This document shows positions 36,301 through 49,290 of a stretch of DNA of 64,000 bases, piece by piece. The stretch is from Sinotaia quadrata (lineage: Eukaryota; Mollusca; Gastropoda; Architaenioglossa; Viviparidae), in the NCBI GenBank assembly GCA_028829895.1, contig CM054182.1, forward strand, positions 61,473,379-61,537,378, written 5' to 3'. Position 1 is the stretch's first letter; each line of letters starts with the position of its first letter. A program made the position numbers and the translations under genes. The notes under the pieces were generated by a model. It was not told the DNA's origin. It did no database searches and saw nothing but the letters and a program-made list of their open reading frames with translations.

Positions 36301-37884
36301 TTTTTATGTAGAATTTAACCTGGCCCTTGAGGTTTTAGTTATTGCCTCTCTTTAGCGGTTGTGTGAATGATATTTACAAGGAACTGCAAAATATTCAAGC
36401 AAGATGGGGTAGGGAATTAAGTGAAAAGTTATTTATGCTTAACTCGAGAAGCATTTGTTACACCAAGACCTTTACGTATCTGTAACATTGCTTTTTTTTT
36501 TTATATATATTATATGAACGGGTATACCCCCCCCCTTTTTTTTTTTCCAATCTCCTGTCGCCAGGGTTTCCAGCCACATAATAATAAATGAATTTCTGTA
36601 TGTAGCTGAATTCCATTGATTAATTGTGTTCAAATGGAGAGATTTACTCCTACAGTTAAAATTCCTGTCAGAAACAAAAAACAAAACTACTTAACAACAA
36701 AGATCTCCTTATTACCGTAACTCGTCATGGTGGTTTTAATTGGAGAACAATGTCAGGGAATGACACCAACGGAAACCATCTGAGCACACATCCCATTTTC
36801 TCTGTGCTGGAACCATCTCTCCCCTGTCTGGAGAAACATTGTTTACTTCCATATATTCGCTAGATAAACAAACAAGAGCTGACGTCATTTCTGCTTGTGA
36901 TGTCGATAGACTGAAAATTTGAGTGGTGAGGCGGCTGAAATGACCGATACATGTGTGTATGCGTAAGTTTGTTTGTGTGTGTGTGTTTGAGCAATTGTAG
37001 GTGCGTGTGGGTGTGTTAGTGCGCATGTTCGTGTGCGTGAGTGTGTGTGAGTGTAAGTATGGGGGGTGTATAAGTGAGAGTATGTGTGTGCGTGCGTTTG
37101 TATGTATACATGTATCTGTTGAGGAGTGTTAAAACAGACAATGCCACCTGATACCTTACAGACGGTTCCAGTCAGTGTGAACTCAACTAATGCAAGGACC
37201 CGACCGTCTTTAGAAAATTCACTTATACTCGACTGCTTTCTCTGTAATGAAATTAATTGCTTTTAAACCCATCTCCAGCCATTCGGATGAGTGAGTGTAT
37301 ATTGGTCGTGTGAGTGTGGTTGTGTGGTGAACAGTTAAAGGAATGTGATAGAAAAGGAGATACGGACCATACTTGATAAATTATAAACGCCAATTCACGT
37401 CAAAGGCTTCTGCGAACAGAAAACGAAATACATATATGTGTACTGTAGCTCGACAATCTATGATTTTTTTAAAAATCTGCTTTAACCCAAAACAAGACTT
37501 ATGTAACAAAACAAATAATAAAGTTCTTTGAATCCAGCTCATTGCGAAGCATTGCTTTGAGAGTTCTTGTCACAAATCCGCGACTATTGAGAAAATAACC
37601 CCTTGTGACTTTCCGAGTTTTAGTGGAGCAGCTTAATGTGAACTTCTGCTAACGAAAGAGAGATACGTGACTGACTTGCCAGTGCTCGACCTTAAGCCAA
37701 AATTCACTACTACACATGTTTTACAAGCTACGACATAACACTAAAGCGACGCTATGCCAGTTTAGAGCTATTTCGACTGCAGATTTCTGTGGCAAGGTTA
37801 AGCGACGTTATTGAGATAGCGCATCCACACTATTTTAGAGCATCTAAAACGATCCGATTTGAGTGTTGCAAGAAACAGACTCAC

Positions 37885-37887
<3 letters not shown>
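36301..37887. other. Intergenic with TG-rich degenerate repeat
   Basis: No gene. TGACGTCA occurs at 36880-36887. A degenerate TG/TGCG tract covers about 36955-37105. Confidence 0.5.

Positions 37888-37969
<82 letters not shown>
37888..37969. repeat. (CT)n microsatellite
   Basis: Pure CT tract of about 80 bp. Confidence 0.98.
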
Positions 37970-37972
<3 letters not shown>

Positions 37973-40400
37973 ATTAAACCTCTTGGAGATGTACTATTTT
38001 TGATTCAAAAGATGAAATACAAATCGCGGTAAAACTAAGGCAAAGTTTAAACTATCAATGACAATAGAATATGCAGCAATGATTTGTTCACAATTAACCG
38101 TAAAATGAAATATAGTCTGCAGAAAGGTAAAATCTAGACCATATTTAACCGTGAACTAATATACTTTGCATTGTAACAAAATGAACCATAGAACAAACTG
38201 AACCATATAGAAGAAAATATGGCCACAATTAACCAGAAAGCAAACTACTTCGTATATCAAATAGAATAATATAGAAAAGATGGTCATAAATAACCATAAA
38301 CCAAAATACTGAATGTTGTAACATATAAATCAAACATAATAATATACAAGGTGTTCCAAAAGAAATGCAGCTAAGTGTTAACTATATTAGTCATCATGTT
38401 ATTCAACCCATTTCTGAACATTTCATTTGATTTTTCAATAATAATAATTACAATTTCAGTAATGTGTTTTTATATTTTCAACACTGACTGACTTGAATTG
38501 TGATTGATGATAGCCATAGTAAGAGCTTTATATAATCATTCCCACTACAGCACTTGCTTGTGAGTGTGAAGAAGACAATGTAACAAGCTAAAGTCAAGAA
38601 TAAAGTCCAATTATTTATAATGTGCAAGAATTCGGAAAGGTTGTATGATGTTAAACTGATACATGTTTCACGTTCAATCTATATAAACTTTGAAGGGATT
38701 AAAATCTTAAACTGACAAACGAATTCCACTTACTGATTCCATTACAAAGTAAAAGAACACACATACGGAAACACACACAACACAACACAGCACACAAACA
38801 CATACTCTCAATCGTACAAAAGTGCACTCAATGTGGCAATGCAGTTGGGACATCATGTAATTGGAAGAAGACTTTCCGATGAACGACTTGGTGGAAATTC
38901 ATAGATGAATGAACAATCGATACGGGTATAAAAGTCAACGATCTAATTGAAAGAATCAGTGACTTGGTTTGTGGGGGCTCGTGAACTAGAGGATGCTATC
39001 AGTTAAATCAATGACGTAATGAAGTCCCATCATTAACGCTGTAGAGACAATTTAAGGGGAATCAAAAATAATCAGGGGAGAGAAAGAGGGTGGTGAGAAA
39101 GTTGCTGGTAGTAGATGATTTAATTAATAACAGAAAGGTAACGATAAAAATAATATCAAAGAAGAAGAAACAAGGGAGAGAAGAAACAAAAGTGATTACA
39201 AGACGTTTCAAAGATGTAAACGATTATTTGTTCTACGTCTTGATAACTGGCCAGATTTATTGCAAATATTATGAAATGAACATATCAGATATAATTATAA
39301 TTTTGACCTTTTGTATTCTAGGTCAGCCTTACCGTGAGAAACACGCTACTTAACCTACTGAACGTATAGTTTACAGTTAAAAGAAAAGAAAGATTAAATT
39401 AAGGGATTAATGCTCAAAAGTAACTTCTTTTAAAATATAAATCACAATTTGCGACAAAAAAGAGTTCCTTATTCACTTACATTGTATGGGATCCATCGCA
39501 GATATAAATACAATTATAATGTTTACAGAAATGTTTAAAACACTAAACTAAGTCCTATAGTTGCCTCAAGAGATTTTTTGGGGAAACCTGAGAATGGTTG
39601 CAAAAATGAAATATATTGGAAATTCTTTTAGAAAATAACTGTGGCAATACATTTAATAATAACAGAGTTTACAACATATTCATCATCATCATCATCATCA
39701 TTATTATTATCAACTGTATGCAATAAATAAACTGAAATATTTTGAAATTACTTAAAAGAAAATAAATTGAAAGCTACAACTGGAAGACACCAATGAAATG
39801 AAAACTGATGACAAGAACAATGGTAATGACTTCGATAAAAATGACGAATCTGTTGTTGCTGCTGTGTCTGATGATGATAACGGTGAAGGTGATTATACAA
39901 CAATGCTGTTGATCATAATAATGAACATGGCGACACTGATGAAGAGGATCCGATTATTTAATTGCGATATAAATGAACAAGATAGTAATTAATGATAACA
40001 ATAATGTTAAAATATATAAACAACTACAATGATATATATAATGACAACAGGGCAAATAATAATGAATATGGTATTATTAAATATATGAATAGTGTCGAGA
40101 ATACAAGCAACGACACAGACCGTGGTACTATGTATAGAAGTATACACATTACTATATTTGAAGAATTATTGTGAATTTAATATTATTTATAAATTACTGC
40201 GATATGTATTATTATATTTGGAAAAAAAATATTGTGAATTTAACTAATATTATTTGTGAATTACTGCGATACTGGAGGATGGGAAATGATAGGATAGAAA
40301 GAGAGAGTAATGTCTTTAGAGAAAACTCACCCGGAAGCAGAGGCCCACCAGGAATATGGGTTCCTCCTCTTCGCTTTGGCTTTGCATTGCGAATCGTCGA
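37970..40400. other. AT-rich intergenic
   Basis: No gene supported. An (ATC)n(ATT)n run lies at 39680-39710, and a diverged duplication around AATATTATTT and ATTACTGCGATA lies at about 40170-40275. Open frames at 39090-39353 and 39798-39992 are Lys/Asp/Asn-rich low-complexity. Confidence 0.5.
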
Positions 40401-40575
40401 CAGGGGTATTATCTACGTGATCTGACGAAGTGACATCTTTGAAGAGGGGTATTATCTACGTGATCTGACGAAGTGACATCTTTGAGCAGGGATATTATCT
40501 ACGTGATCTGACGAAGTGACATCTTTGAGGCAGGGGTATTATCTACGTGATCTGACTAAGTGACATCTTTGAGGC
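40401..40575. repeat. Minisatellite, 43-bp unit, 4 copies
   Basis: Units contain ATTATCTACGTGATCTGACG and AAGTGACATCTTTGA, spaced 43, 43 and 44 bp. Confidence 0.95.
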
Positions 40576-41756
40576 ACCGTCGGCACTTTGCTGTCCACAC
40601 AGCACAGGCACTTTCAGTCAGGTCACTGAACACTTTAGGAACGAGCGTCTTGATATTACAACTTTTTCAAAATGTCTGCAGCTGCGCTCTAAGCAAACCC
40701 CGATTCTTGGTTGTTGTTGTTTTTTTGTTTGTTTTTTAGTTTTCGTGTGGTGTTTCTTTTTTTTCTTTTTGAAAGGAAATAAAATAACAGACTTAATCTG
40801 TTGATTTCTTTATTTAAAGAAAATTATTTCTTTGTTGTTTTGCTGTTTGAAAGAAACGGAATGATTTTGCTAAACTGAGTTACGTAATACAAAAGATTGC
40901 GGTGAGAATAGACGCATAGAAGACATTCTCCAGGTAACATGGTCGCCATGCCAATTCCAGACCCGGCCTCATTCCTTTTATCGAAACGGTGTGCTTGGAT
41001 CACGGATAGCATCTACGTCATTCCTTGAAAGAAAAAGAAAAAAGAAAGAAGAAAATGACTTTGCCGAGGGAATGTAGCACATAGCAGATTAAGTAATTCT
41101 GCTCTGTTGTCTCCCACATTGTGTTCAGTTATCTCCCTTTGCTGATAAGCTCAAAGGGGAAAAACGTAAAACTAGATAATAGGATGGGGTCTTGGGAGAA
41201 GGATTACTTTTGGCGCTCCGGTCTCTCCCTCCACCCTTCCGCAAGCTTTGAACTTTTGATGGGATGACAGTGTTGGGTAATCGAATGTCATAATGTATCA
41301 GTTAGACCTGCACTCTGGACTGTTGACGGTATTTAAACCTGTTCCACTGGTATGTTGGAGGCACAGCGCGAAAGCGGCGGAAGCCGGAAGCGCCCCTCTA
41401 CACTCAATCAAAATGTTGGAGGCTCGGGGATTACGGTAACTCTTGACCTGTTTGACTCAGTGCACAAGATCTTGTGTTAAAAAACCAAAACCAAAACCAA
41501 AATCTGAAAGTGTTTGAATAAATTCATCGCGTACATTCATGTTCGGATATTAAAAGTAAAAAAAAAAAAATTATTGATTTAAATTTCAGTACTAGGTGTA
41601 TTACCTGTATTAATTATTCATACTGTAATGCTATAATATTTATAAACAACACCAAGCAATATTACTGCTAAACGGTTTATGTTGTTTAAATCTTTTCTCT
41701 ATAAAATTTTTATTCAAGTCATTCTATCTTTATAGAAAATTGAACCTGTATATAAG
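40576..41756. other. Intergenic
   Basis: No gene. It contains AGTTATCTCCCT at 41127-41138 and, at 41382-41405, the reverse complement of a GGGGCGCTTCCGGCT-type word also found at 35530-35552. Confidence 0.5.
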
Positions 41757-42200
41757 AACAATCCACTTCATAACTATTACATAAGACGTGTACAGAACTG
41801 ACATAATCAGACAAAGTAAGTCACGAATTAGTCTCAAGACAATCCAATTCATAACTATTACATAAGACATGTACAGAACTGGCATAAACAGACAAAGTCA
41901 CGAATTAATCTCAAGACACGAACAGGACAGGTTACATATATATAGTCTAATCCTATACACGACCTGTAAAGGGCATAATGATACTAACTAATTTACGAAT
42001 CCTACACAAGACTTGAACAAAATGGGTATAATCAGACGATATTAATTAAAGGTTCCTACTCCAGGCATTAACAGAACGGGAATAATCCAACCTAATTCAC
42101 GAGTCCTACCTACACAAGACGCGAAAGAACGGGCATAATCAATTTTAATTCTACACGACGTGAACAGAATGGACATAAGCAGGCAATAAAATTCAGGATT
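41757..42200. repeat. Degenerate tandem repeat, about 70-85 bp
   Basis: Two closer copies (about 41759 and 41839) share AATTCATAACTATTACATAAG-like text and ACAGACAAAGT. Further diverged copies with GAACGGGCATAATC-type words follow to 42190. Confidence 0.75.
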
Positions 42201-42993
42201 AATCCTCTACATTAAAAAAAAAATCTAGCCATCTGGAAATTCTAAAATTCTATATTAAACAGTACTGACTTTAGCGCTGAAGTAAGCAACAACAAAAAAA
42301 AGGCACAACCAAGTCATTAATTAATAATAAAATTCTCTGGAGATGACGAAAATAATTATAATCTACAATTGCTTGTAACACAATTCTCTCCCTTAATATG
42401 CAATTTTAAATGCAAGATGTGTGAAAAATGCTTACCCTAGATTAAAATATAATAGAGAAAAACCACAAGCACCAGCAAATCCTCGGGTTGCGTGTTATTT
42501 TTGTACAGTGCGTGTTGTTAGTGTTTATTATCCGAGTCTTCATATAACTAGTGAATTTACGTACATATAAAAAAGAAAACCCCAGACGGAGTTTCACCAA
42601 CACAAGAAACAACAGGTTGCCTCTGACTGACCGTCGTCGCGGAGCACAAATGGTTGACGACGCACGTGTTGAGAGGATGCATTTAGTCGAGACGTCGGGC
42701 GGATACGACAACGGCAACAGTCCACAACGCATAGGGCAGCGCGCCACGTCTGCTGAGGTGTGCGCACGTTACAGGCGGGTGGCTGTCAGACCCAGCGCAC
42801 AATGAGACCCGCTAAGAGTTCGACAATAAGGTACGATTTAACCAGAGCTCTAATGAGGAACGATAAGTCAGACCTGACCATGTAAGCGTGTGGTGTGTGC
42901 ACCTAATGAGCGGTAACTCACGCAACAGCAATTTGATCGAAGCTTGATTGAGAAAGAACGCTGAGACGACAGTAATTGCCGTGCTGTTTTAGA
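42201..42993. other. Intergenic with a CpG-rich patch
   Basis: 42590-42810 is rich in CG dinucleotides against a CG-poor background, and short frames are open on both strands. An AATAAG|GTACGA donor-like site lies near 42831. It could be a promoter-linked non-coding first exon, but no domain is seen. Confidence 0.35.
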
Positions 42994-43440
42994 TGACGTC
43001 ATATACTTGCTTGATATTGAAGGGGTGCATTTTTTTTTTTTTTTTTTAAAGAAATGACAATTACATTTGATAACTATTTAACTGACGTCACAAATATTCG
43101 ATCTAGGTTTAAACTTACATCGGGTTGGCATTTTTTAAATAGTATCTTACAGACACTAGATGACGCCCAAAACATGCACTGAACTTACTTGACGTCATGA
43201 AAATCTGATCTAGGTACAGATATGTGCATAGAAAAATATTTCTTGACGTAATTGGTTTCTCTATCACGTTATAAACATGTAGTCTAGTTGCTTGACGTCA
43301 TAAATAGTAATACGTGTATGAACATCGAGAGAACATTTCTTTCAAAAATATCAACATGAACTCCAGCATATACGTGAATTTCTTTGGCTATACCAAACTA
43401 CACACACACACAAACACTCACCCATATATAAATGACGTCA
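42994..43440. promoter_or_regulatory. Cluster of five CRE-type palindromes
   Basis: Perfect TGACGTCA occurs at 42994-43001, 43083-43090, 43190-43197, 43293-43300 and 43433-43440. Two copies are followed by similar text ending GATCTAGGT, so the cluster may have arisen from a decayed tandem repeat of about 100 bp. Binding by CREB/ATF-type factors is the known role of this word; activity here is inference. Confidence 0.45.
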
Positions 43441-44639
43441 CAAACAGGCAGTCGACAAGCATTTCTAATGAGTTCTTATTCCGAAAATGTATGCTATAGC
43501 CTATGACGCTTTATAACAGTCGGTCTCTTTGTAATGAGATAGGATTTTACATGAATGTACTGGATGTGATAATAAGCATTCACTTTATTTATAATTAGAA
43601 ATTCATAATTAACATATTCATGAGTGTACCTACACACATTTAAACAAGTTGTCTACACCTAGGCAAGAATACACGACGTCAAGGAAGTATTCAGTCACTT
43701 CTTTAGACAGTCTACATTTTGAAAACAACGAAGTAAGATTTCATTATACACATCTCCAAAACATCGACTTCAAACTGTATTACCTTGCAAGCATCTACAC
43801 GATTTCAGAACGGGATAATTAAATATTGGTTCTTAGGTATAATTTACGAAATAAGAAGAAACCAAGGAATGGTATTTTATCAGTTTATTACTGTTCATAC
43901 GTCATTCGAGTATAATATATAAGATGTTAGAGCCGTGTTATATTGACGGATGCTTGCTGGAAATGATCATGACAAGTCATGGAATGGAAGACGTCTCGCG
44001 ATACTTCAGTTCCTGGCTTTGAAACACACGTCTCTTAGTTCTGGAATGCCATAAGATACCGTTCCAATATAAGAATCTCCATTAACGAAAGAAGGGAAAG
44101 GGGGAGAAAAACACGGGAAATGAAAAGACATATAATTGAAAAGAGTTGCGTGAAGACAGGGAGAAACAATTCTCTCGCGTGAGGCTGGATAATGAAACTA
44201 CGTGTAATAAAATACACAGTGGCGTTTGCGAAAATGCTAGCAAACCAGGTCCCTTCGTAAAACTAGGGTGCAAAGACATTAAGGAAGCAACGTACAAGGA
44301 ACAGGAAAACGGTATTTGCCACAAAGACGCCATTTTGGTGAAAAATGAAAGAGAAAAATGACAGAGGAAAAAGCCGAAAGCAAATAATTCGTTTCTCGTA
44401 TACTGACAGTTCGGACAGTTGCCAAAGGATAGAAATAATATATATATTTCTAGTTTTGTCAGAATTCTTGAAAAAACTGTACATTGATAATGTTAAGAAC
44501 GATGCACTTAATTTTAGTAGTAAATATATGAACTATTCTCAGAATATGAGTTAATAAAATGTCACATATGAAAATCTTTCTAAATTAAAACCAACCAAAC
44601 ATTTTCTTAAATTCATTTTAATGCATTCTTATTCTGATT
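43441..44639. other. Intergenic, nothing recognised
   Basis: No gene supported. Overlapping short frames at 44035-44554 on both strands have no recognisable domain. Confidence 0.45.
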
Positions 44640-44868
44640 AAGCCGCACTCAGCATAATAAGTAGACTTGCTAAATGACGCATAAACAACACTCAGTATGA
44701 TAAGCAACCTTACTAAATGACGCATAAACAACACTCAGTATGATAAGCAACCTTACTAAATGACGCATAAATAACAGTAAGCAAAATAAGTTGACTTATT
44801 AAATGACGTATTATAAACAACACTCAGCATAATAAGTAGTCTTACTAAAAGATGCATAAACAACACAA
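44640..44868. repeat. Minisatellite, about 43-bp unit, about 5 copies
   Basis: Units contain ACTCAGTATGATAAGCAAC and CTTACTAAATGACGCATAAA. The two central copies are nearly identical and the outer ones diverged. Confidence 0.93.
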
Positions 44869-45471
44869 AATTTGGAAGCAATATTACGAAACTTCAAAGA
44901 GACTTTTAAAAAAATCCAAGGAAATGGGTTTCAATTAATGATTGCAAGAAAAGTTACGAATCTACATTGCCTCTGTTGAATTTTTTTAATATCAAAGATA
45001 TCTTAATAGAATATCATAAACAGGTATTTAAATGTTACTTTTTAATCGTTCAGTTTAAATACTTACCTTATATGAACAAAATTTTTAAAGGTGTCTGTTC
45101 AAACGAATCTTTACAACCATTTTTCATTTTAGCATTCGTTAGATCTCACTTCAGATATAGAGCAATATAAGTGATTGAAACCCAGCTTATAGTTTTCTAC
45201 TTGATCGATAGAGAGTTAATTTTAATAGTGTTATTTTTGTGAAAATTATTTCAATATATGTTTGAAAAGAATTAACCCTCTCATGAAATTATCCTTTTAT
45301 TTATGTCATTACCATGAAGTAATCAGTGGAAGTTTAATATTTAAATTAATATATACTACTTTCTTTTTTTAGTTGTTTAATTGCTTATTAATAAGCCCCG
45401 TTGAACACAGCTCACACTTAACATTCATTTAAACAACAGCAATAGAAAATAGGAAAAGTTAGCAAGAGCAT
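44869..45471. other. AT-rich intergenic
   Basis: No gene or array seen. Confidence 0.5.
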
Positions 45472-45655
45472 CATTTTTAGTTTATAAAAAATATATAAAT
45501 TATTGATATGAGCTAGTCACTTCTGATGAATGTTTTTAGTTTATAAAAAAATATATAAATTAGTGATATGAGCTAGTCACTTCTGATGAATGTTTTTAGT
45601 TTATAAAAAAATATATAAATTAGTGATATGAGCTAGTCACTTCTGATGAATGTTT
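45472..45655. repeat. Minisatellite, about 60-bp unit, 3 copies
   Basis: Units contain TTTTTAGTTTATAAAAAA and GATATGAGCTAGTCACTTC. The copies differ by one or two bases. Confidence 0.96.
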
Positions 45656-45710
45656 CATGTTACAGCGAATGAATAAAACACTTCTAACAATTACAGCAAT
45701 AGTAGGTCAT

Positions 45711-45785
45711 CTTCATCATCATCATTGTCGTCGTCGTCGTCATCACCACCACCACCACCACTTTCATCATCATCATCATCATCAT
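45711..45785. repeat. (ATC)n/(GTC)n/(ACC)n microsatellite
   Basis: A trinucleotide tract with three sub-motifs. The minus-strand Asp/Gly-rich frame across it is spurious. Confidence 0.95.
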
Positions 45786-45904
45786 AGATAGCTTTAAAAT
45801 CAAGAAATAAAGTTTGAGAGTCACATAGTTCCTTCACACACACCAAGGAGACACAAACACATAAATCAAAGCTCAACTCCGTCTTGTCTTTGTCGATACT
45901 GTTT

Positions 45905-46360
45905 GGTTTCGTCTGTTCTAATGGTGATTGGACTCAGATGATTATATCATGCCAGTAATGTACCGATTCTGTTTGTCTTAGATGTTATCCTGACAGTCCT
46001 AAATTAACTCAGTTGGATCTTCGTTAATTTCCTGCCAATTATAAATAGACTCATTTAGGTCTGTATTGATGTCTTGCTAATTACGAATGGCCCCAGGTCT
46101 TTGCTGATGTTCTCATAATGATGGTCCGAGTTGAGTCTTCGTTGATGTCCTCTCAATGATGGTCCGAGTTGGGTCTTCGTTGATGTCCTCCCAAATAAAG
46201 ATTGGACTCAGTGTTATTTTTGCTAATTTCCTCACAATGATAAATGATCTAAGTATGGACTTTGCAGAAGCCGTTATCAATCATGACTCAACTCTGACTG
46301 GTCTCTGTTGTAGTTGTGCCAATGACGAATGAATTCAGTTTGATTTTCGCTGATGCCCAC
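45905..46360. repeat. Degenerate minisatellite, about 47-bp period
   Basis: Recurring GGTCTTCGTTGATGTCCTC and CAATGATGGTCCGAGTTG words. The pair near 46125-46190 is well conserved and the rest strongly decayed. Confidence 0.7.
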
Positions 46361-46789
46361 CCAATTTGGAATCGACACACTTTGGTGTTCTGGTGATTTC
46401 GTGACCTGTCAACGGCAAGTGACAGCAGACACGGCGAGACAAGAGTTGCATGCAACACGCTCAGATCGAGAGCGTAGCCATGTGATCTTCATGATAAACA
46501 CATATTATTTTACTACACTGTCTGATTCTGATCCCAAAACGTCGAGGACAGTATGCCGGTACGCGGATCGATTACATTGAAAGAAATTGCTCCAGCTCTT
46601 GATTCGTAGGTGGAGCAGAAAAAAGTGCAATCGTTTGTTAACAGTAATTAATGTTCTTATCAATTATACTTGTTACCCACGACAACAAATTATATGAATT
46701 TGGACGAAGTGACTCTGCGCGCCCTATTTCCGGCTGTTGGTACAGATAAAGCGGGTGGCAGCAATATGGGTACAGCAAATGAGGATGGT
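46361..46789. other. Intergenic, nothing recognised
   Basis: No array. A 75-codon plus-strand frame at 46353-46580 has no recognisable domain. Confidence 0.45.
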
Positions 46790-47395
46790 GATACCTTTAT
46801 AACAAGACTTCAATGACATGAAGAACATGTCTGAGGTATTGTATCACTCACTGTAGATGATTTTGAAAGAAGACTTCAGTTGCCTGAAGAACATGACTGA
46901 GAAATGGTACCAACAACTGTAGAAGATGATCTTTAAAGAAACACTTCACTGCCCTAAAGAACATGGCTGAGAAATTGGTAAATCTTTAAAGAAAGACTTT
47001 ATTGCCGTGAACAACATGATTGAGAAATGGTACCAACAACTGAAGAAGAACATGACTTAGATATTGGCGATCTCTAAAGAAAGACTTCAATCCACGAAAA
47101 CATGACTGAAAAATTGGTGATCTTGAACAGAGACTTCAGTCCATGAAGAATATGACTGAGATATTGGTCATCTGTAAACAAAGACTTCAGTCCACGAAGA
47201 ACATTACTGAGAAATTAACGATCTTCAGCCCACGAAGAACATGACTTAGAAATTGGTGATCTTGTAAAAAAGACTTCAGTCCATGATGAACATGACCAAA
47301 ATAATTTCGATTTTTAAAAAATGACTTCAGTCCATCAAGAAGACGACTAAGATATTTGTGATCATTGAAGAATGACTTCAGAAGATCTATTAAAC
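46790..47395. repeat. Degenerate minisatellite, about 55-60-bp unit, left part
   Basis: Repeated words AAAGACTTCAGTCCACGAAG, AACATGACTGAGA and TTGGTGATCTTTAAA. The same repeat returns at 48040-48165. Confidence 0.85.
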
Positions 47396-48045
47396 AAATT
47401 ATGTATTTTTGATAACTATTTTTCTTATTATTAATTGTTTCTTGTATTAACGGGTTTTCCCCTGCCTTGCGTATTTATCGTGAAAGCTTCCGTTAAGGGA
47501 TTAAGGCCGAGGAAAGACTTCGTTTACGCGTTCAGAGAATATAGGCCAGGTCAAAGGTGAAGGACACTTTGAAAACTTGGATACTAACTACCCATATATG
47601 GACATTTTCTTTCCGTGCAATGACGTAGCGCTAATTTGTTAGTTGACCTTCATCCAATGACGATCACAATATCTCAATCATGTTCTTGTTTCAAATTTAA
47701 TTTTATTGTTATTAAATTTATTTATTGTTATCTCACCATGTTGTTACATAATTGTTTGTAACCAACCACGTGATTGGCTAACTGGGGGCTACAGCCAGAA
47801 TAAAGGGATAAAGAATCATAAATATTAATCTATATAAAAGGGGGAGATAACATTGTTAGCTAAGACAATCAACTAACCTATCTGACTAAGTGTTGCGAAT
47901 AATCGGCTGATATTGTGGCGCTTGAAGGGAAGAGAAGTTACGCTATCTGGCTGTCGCTATTGTTACGAATTATCCAATACACAAATATTGATAACTAGAA
48001 CCTAAATTAGGACAGAGTCGTTAAATGAAAACTGGACCTGTGACA
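47396..48045 (+). mobile_element. Possible solo LTR or other insertion in a minisatellite
   Basis: About 650 bp of unrelated sequence splits the tandem array. It has promoter-like features in plausible order: CACGTG (47767-47772), ATTGGC (reverse CCAAT, about 47774) and TATATAAAAG (47831-47840). It ends ...CTGTGACA just before the array resumes at TCCACGAAG. LTR-like TG...CA ends can be drawn, but I found no matching target duplication, so it may instead be another insertion type or a replaced segment. Confidence 0.3.
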
Positions 48046-48165
48046 TCCACGAAGAACATGACTGAGATATTGGTGATCTTTAAAGAATGGATCAGTCCAC
48101 AAAGAACATGACTGAGATGGAGATCTTTAAAGAATGACTTCAGTCCACGAAGAACGAGTCAGTGA
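48040..48165. repeat. Degenerate minisatellite, right part
   Basis: Resumes the 46790-47395 repeat with TCCACGAAGAACATGACTG and two further diverged copies. Confidence 0.82.
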
Positions 48166-48663
48166 CGCTGCACGGACCACTCATTTGAAGACTGTGGACA
48201 TGGACACGTTTCCACAGATTTAGCAAATGTTCTTATATTTCACGCACTTACTGCTGTGGGTATTCCAGCAATGAAATGAAGTACATAAGTGTGGTTTTAG
48301 AGTCCCAACAGAACAGTCAGAAGTCATTTATTGAAAAGGCAACAGGTTACTTGGTTATCGATACTTGAATAAAATAGCTTACGTAATGTTCACACATCTA
48401 TACTTGAACTAGAGCAAAAAAGATAATTTCTATTGGAAAAGAAAAACTAAATGTTTCGTCAGATGTAAAAATAAGATCAGACAAGTATTTTCTATTATTA
48501 GCACAATAGCAATCACACATAGAGAACTAGTCTCTGTGTTCTTGTTACCGATTAGACAGATTAAATTTTACGTTTTGATATTAACTGTCAGCAAGTTACA
48601 ACACCGAGATAATCGAACTCCGAATTCTCAATGAACACGCACTCACACACACACACACACGCA

Positions 48664-48695
<32 letters not shown>

Positions 48696-48953
48696 CACAC
48701 AAGCTCAATTACACACAAGCACCATTATGAATTGAATCTTATCGATTTTACTAATATATAAATAAAAGTAATACTGTTGCAATTAAGGTCTTATGCTTTT
48801 AATTCATTTGATTAACAAAACGTTTTCCAAATGTTTTCCATGAAAATTAGTATCAAGATGTCACGCATGCATATGTTTAATTATATTTCGATTTTATAAG
48901 TCTGAATAATACTTGTTAACGAGCAACTGGAGTCAGTGTTTAATGCGTGCGTG

Positions 48954-48990
<37 letters not shown>

Positions 48991-49119
48991 ATGTATATTC
49001 GTGGACGAGACTGCTTGTATTCTTTCACTTACTGAGCTCTATTCCACCCGATGAAGTTTTGTGACTTATCTGAGAAAGAAGGAAGGCCACAATTGTTATT
49101 TATATCTGTAGTGAAACAA
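48166..49119. other. Intergenic with CA/CACG and GT tracts
   Basis: No gene. A CA tract with a CACG block lies at about 48642-48701 and a GT tract at about 48953-48988. Confidence 0.55.
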
Positions 49120-49290
49120 TGTGTCTTTACTTGCACGAATGCAACCCAGATCGCAAATACGGGTATGTGAAATACGTGTCTATACATACACGAATGCGTC
49201 CTAGATCTCAAATACGGGTATGTGAAATACGTATCTATACATACGCAAATGCGCCAAAGATCGCAAAGACGGGTATGTAAAATATGTTCA
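49120..49290. repeat. Minisatellite, 55-bp unit, 3 copies
   Basis: Units contain TCGCAAATACGGGTATGTGA and TCTATACATACACGAATGCG, spaced 55 bp. Confidence 0.93.
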
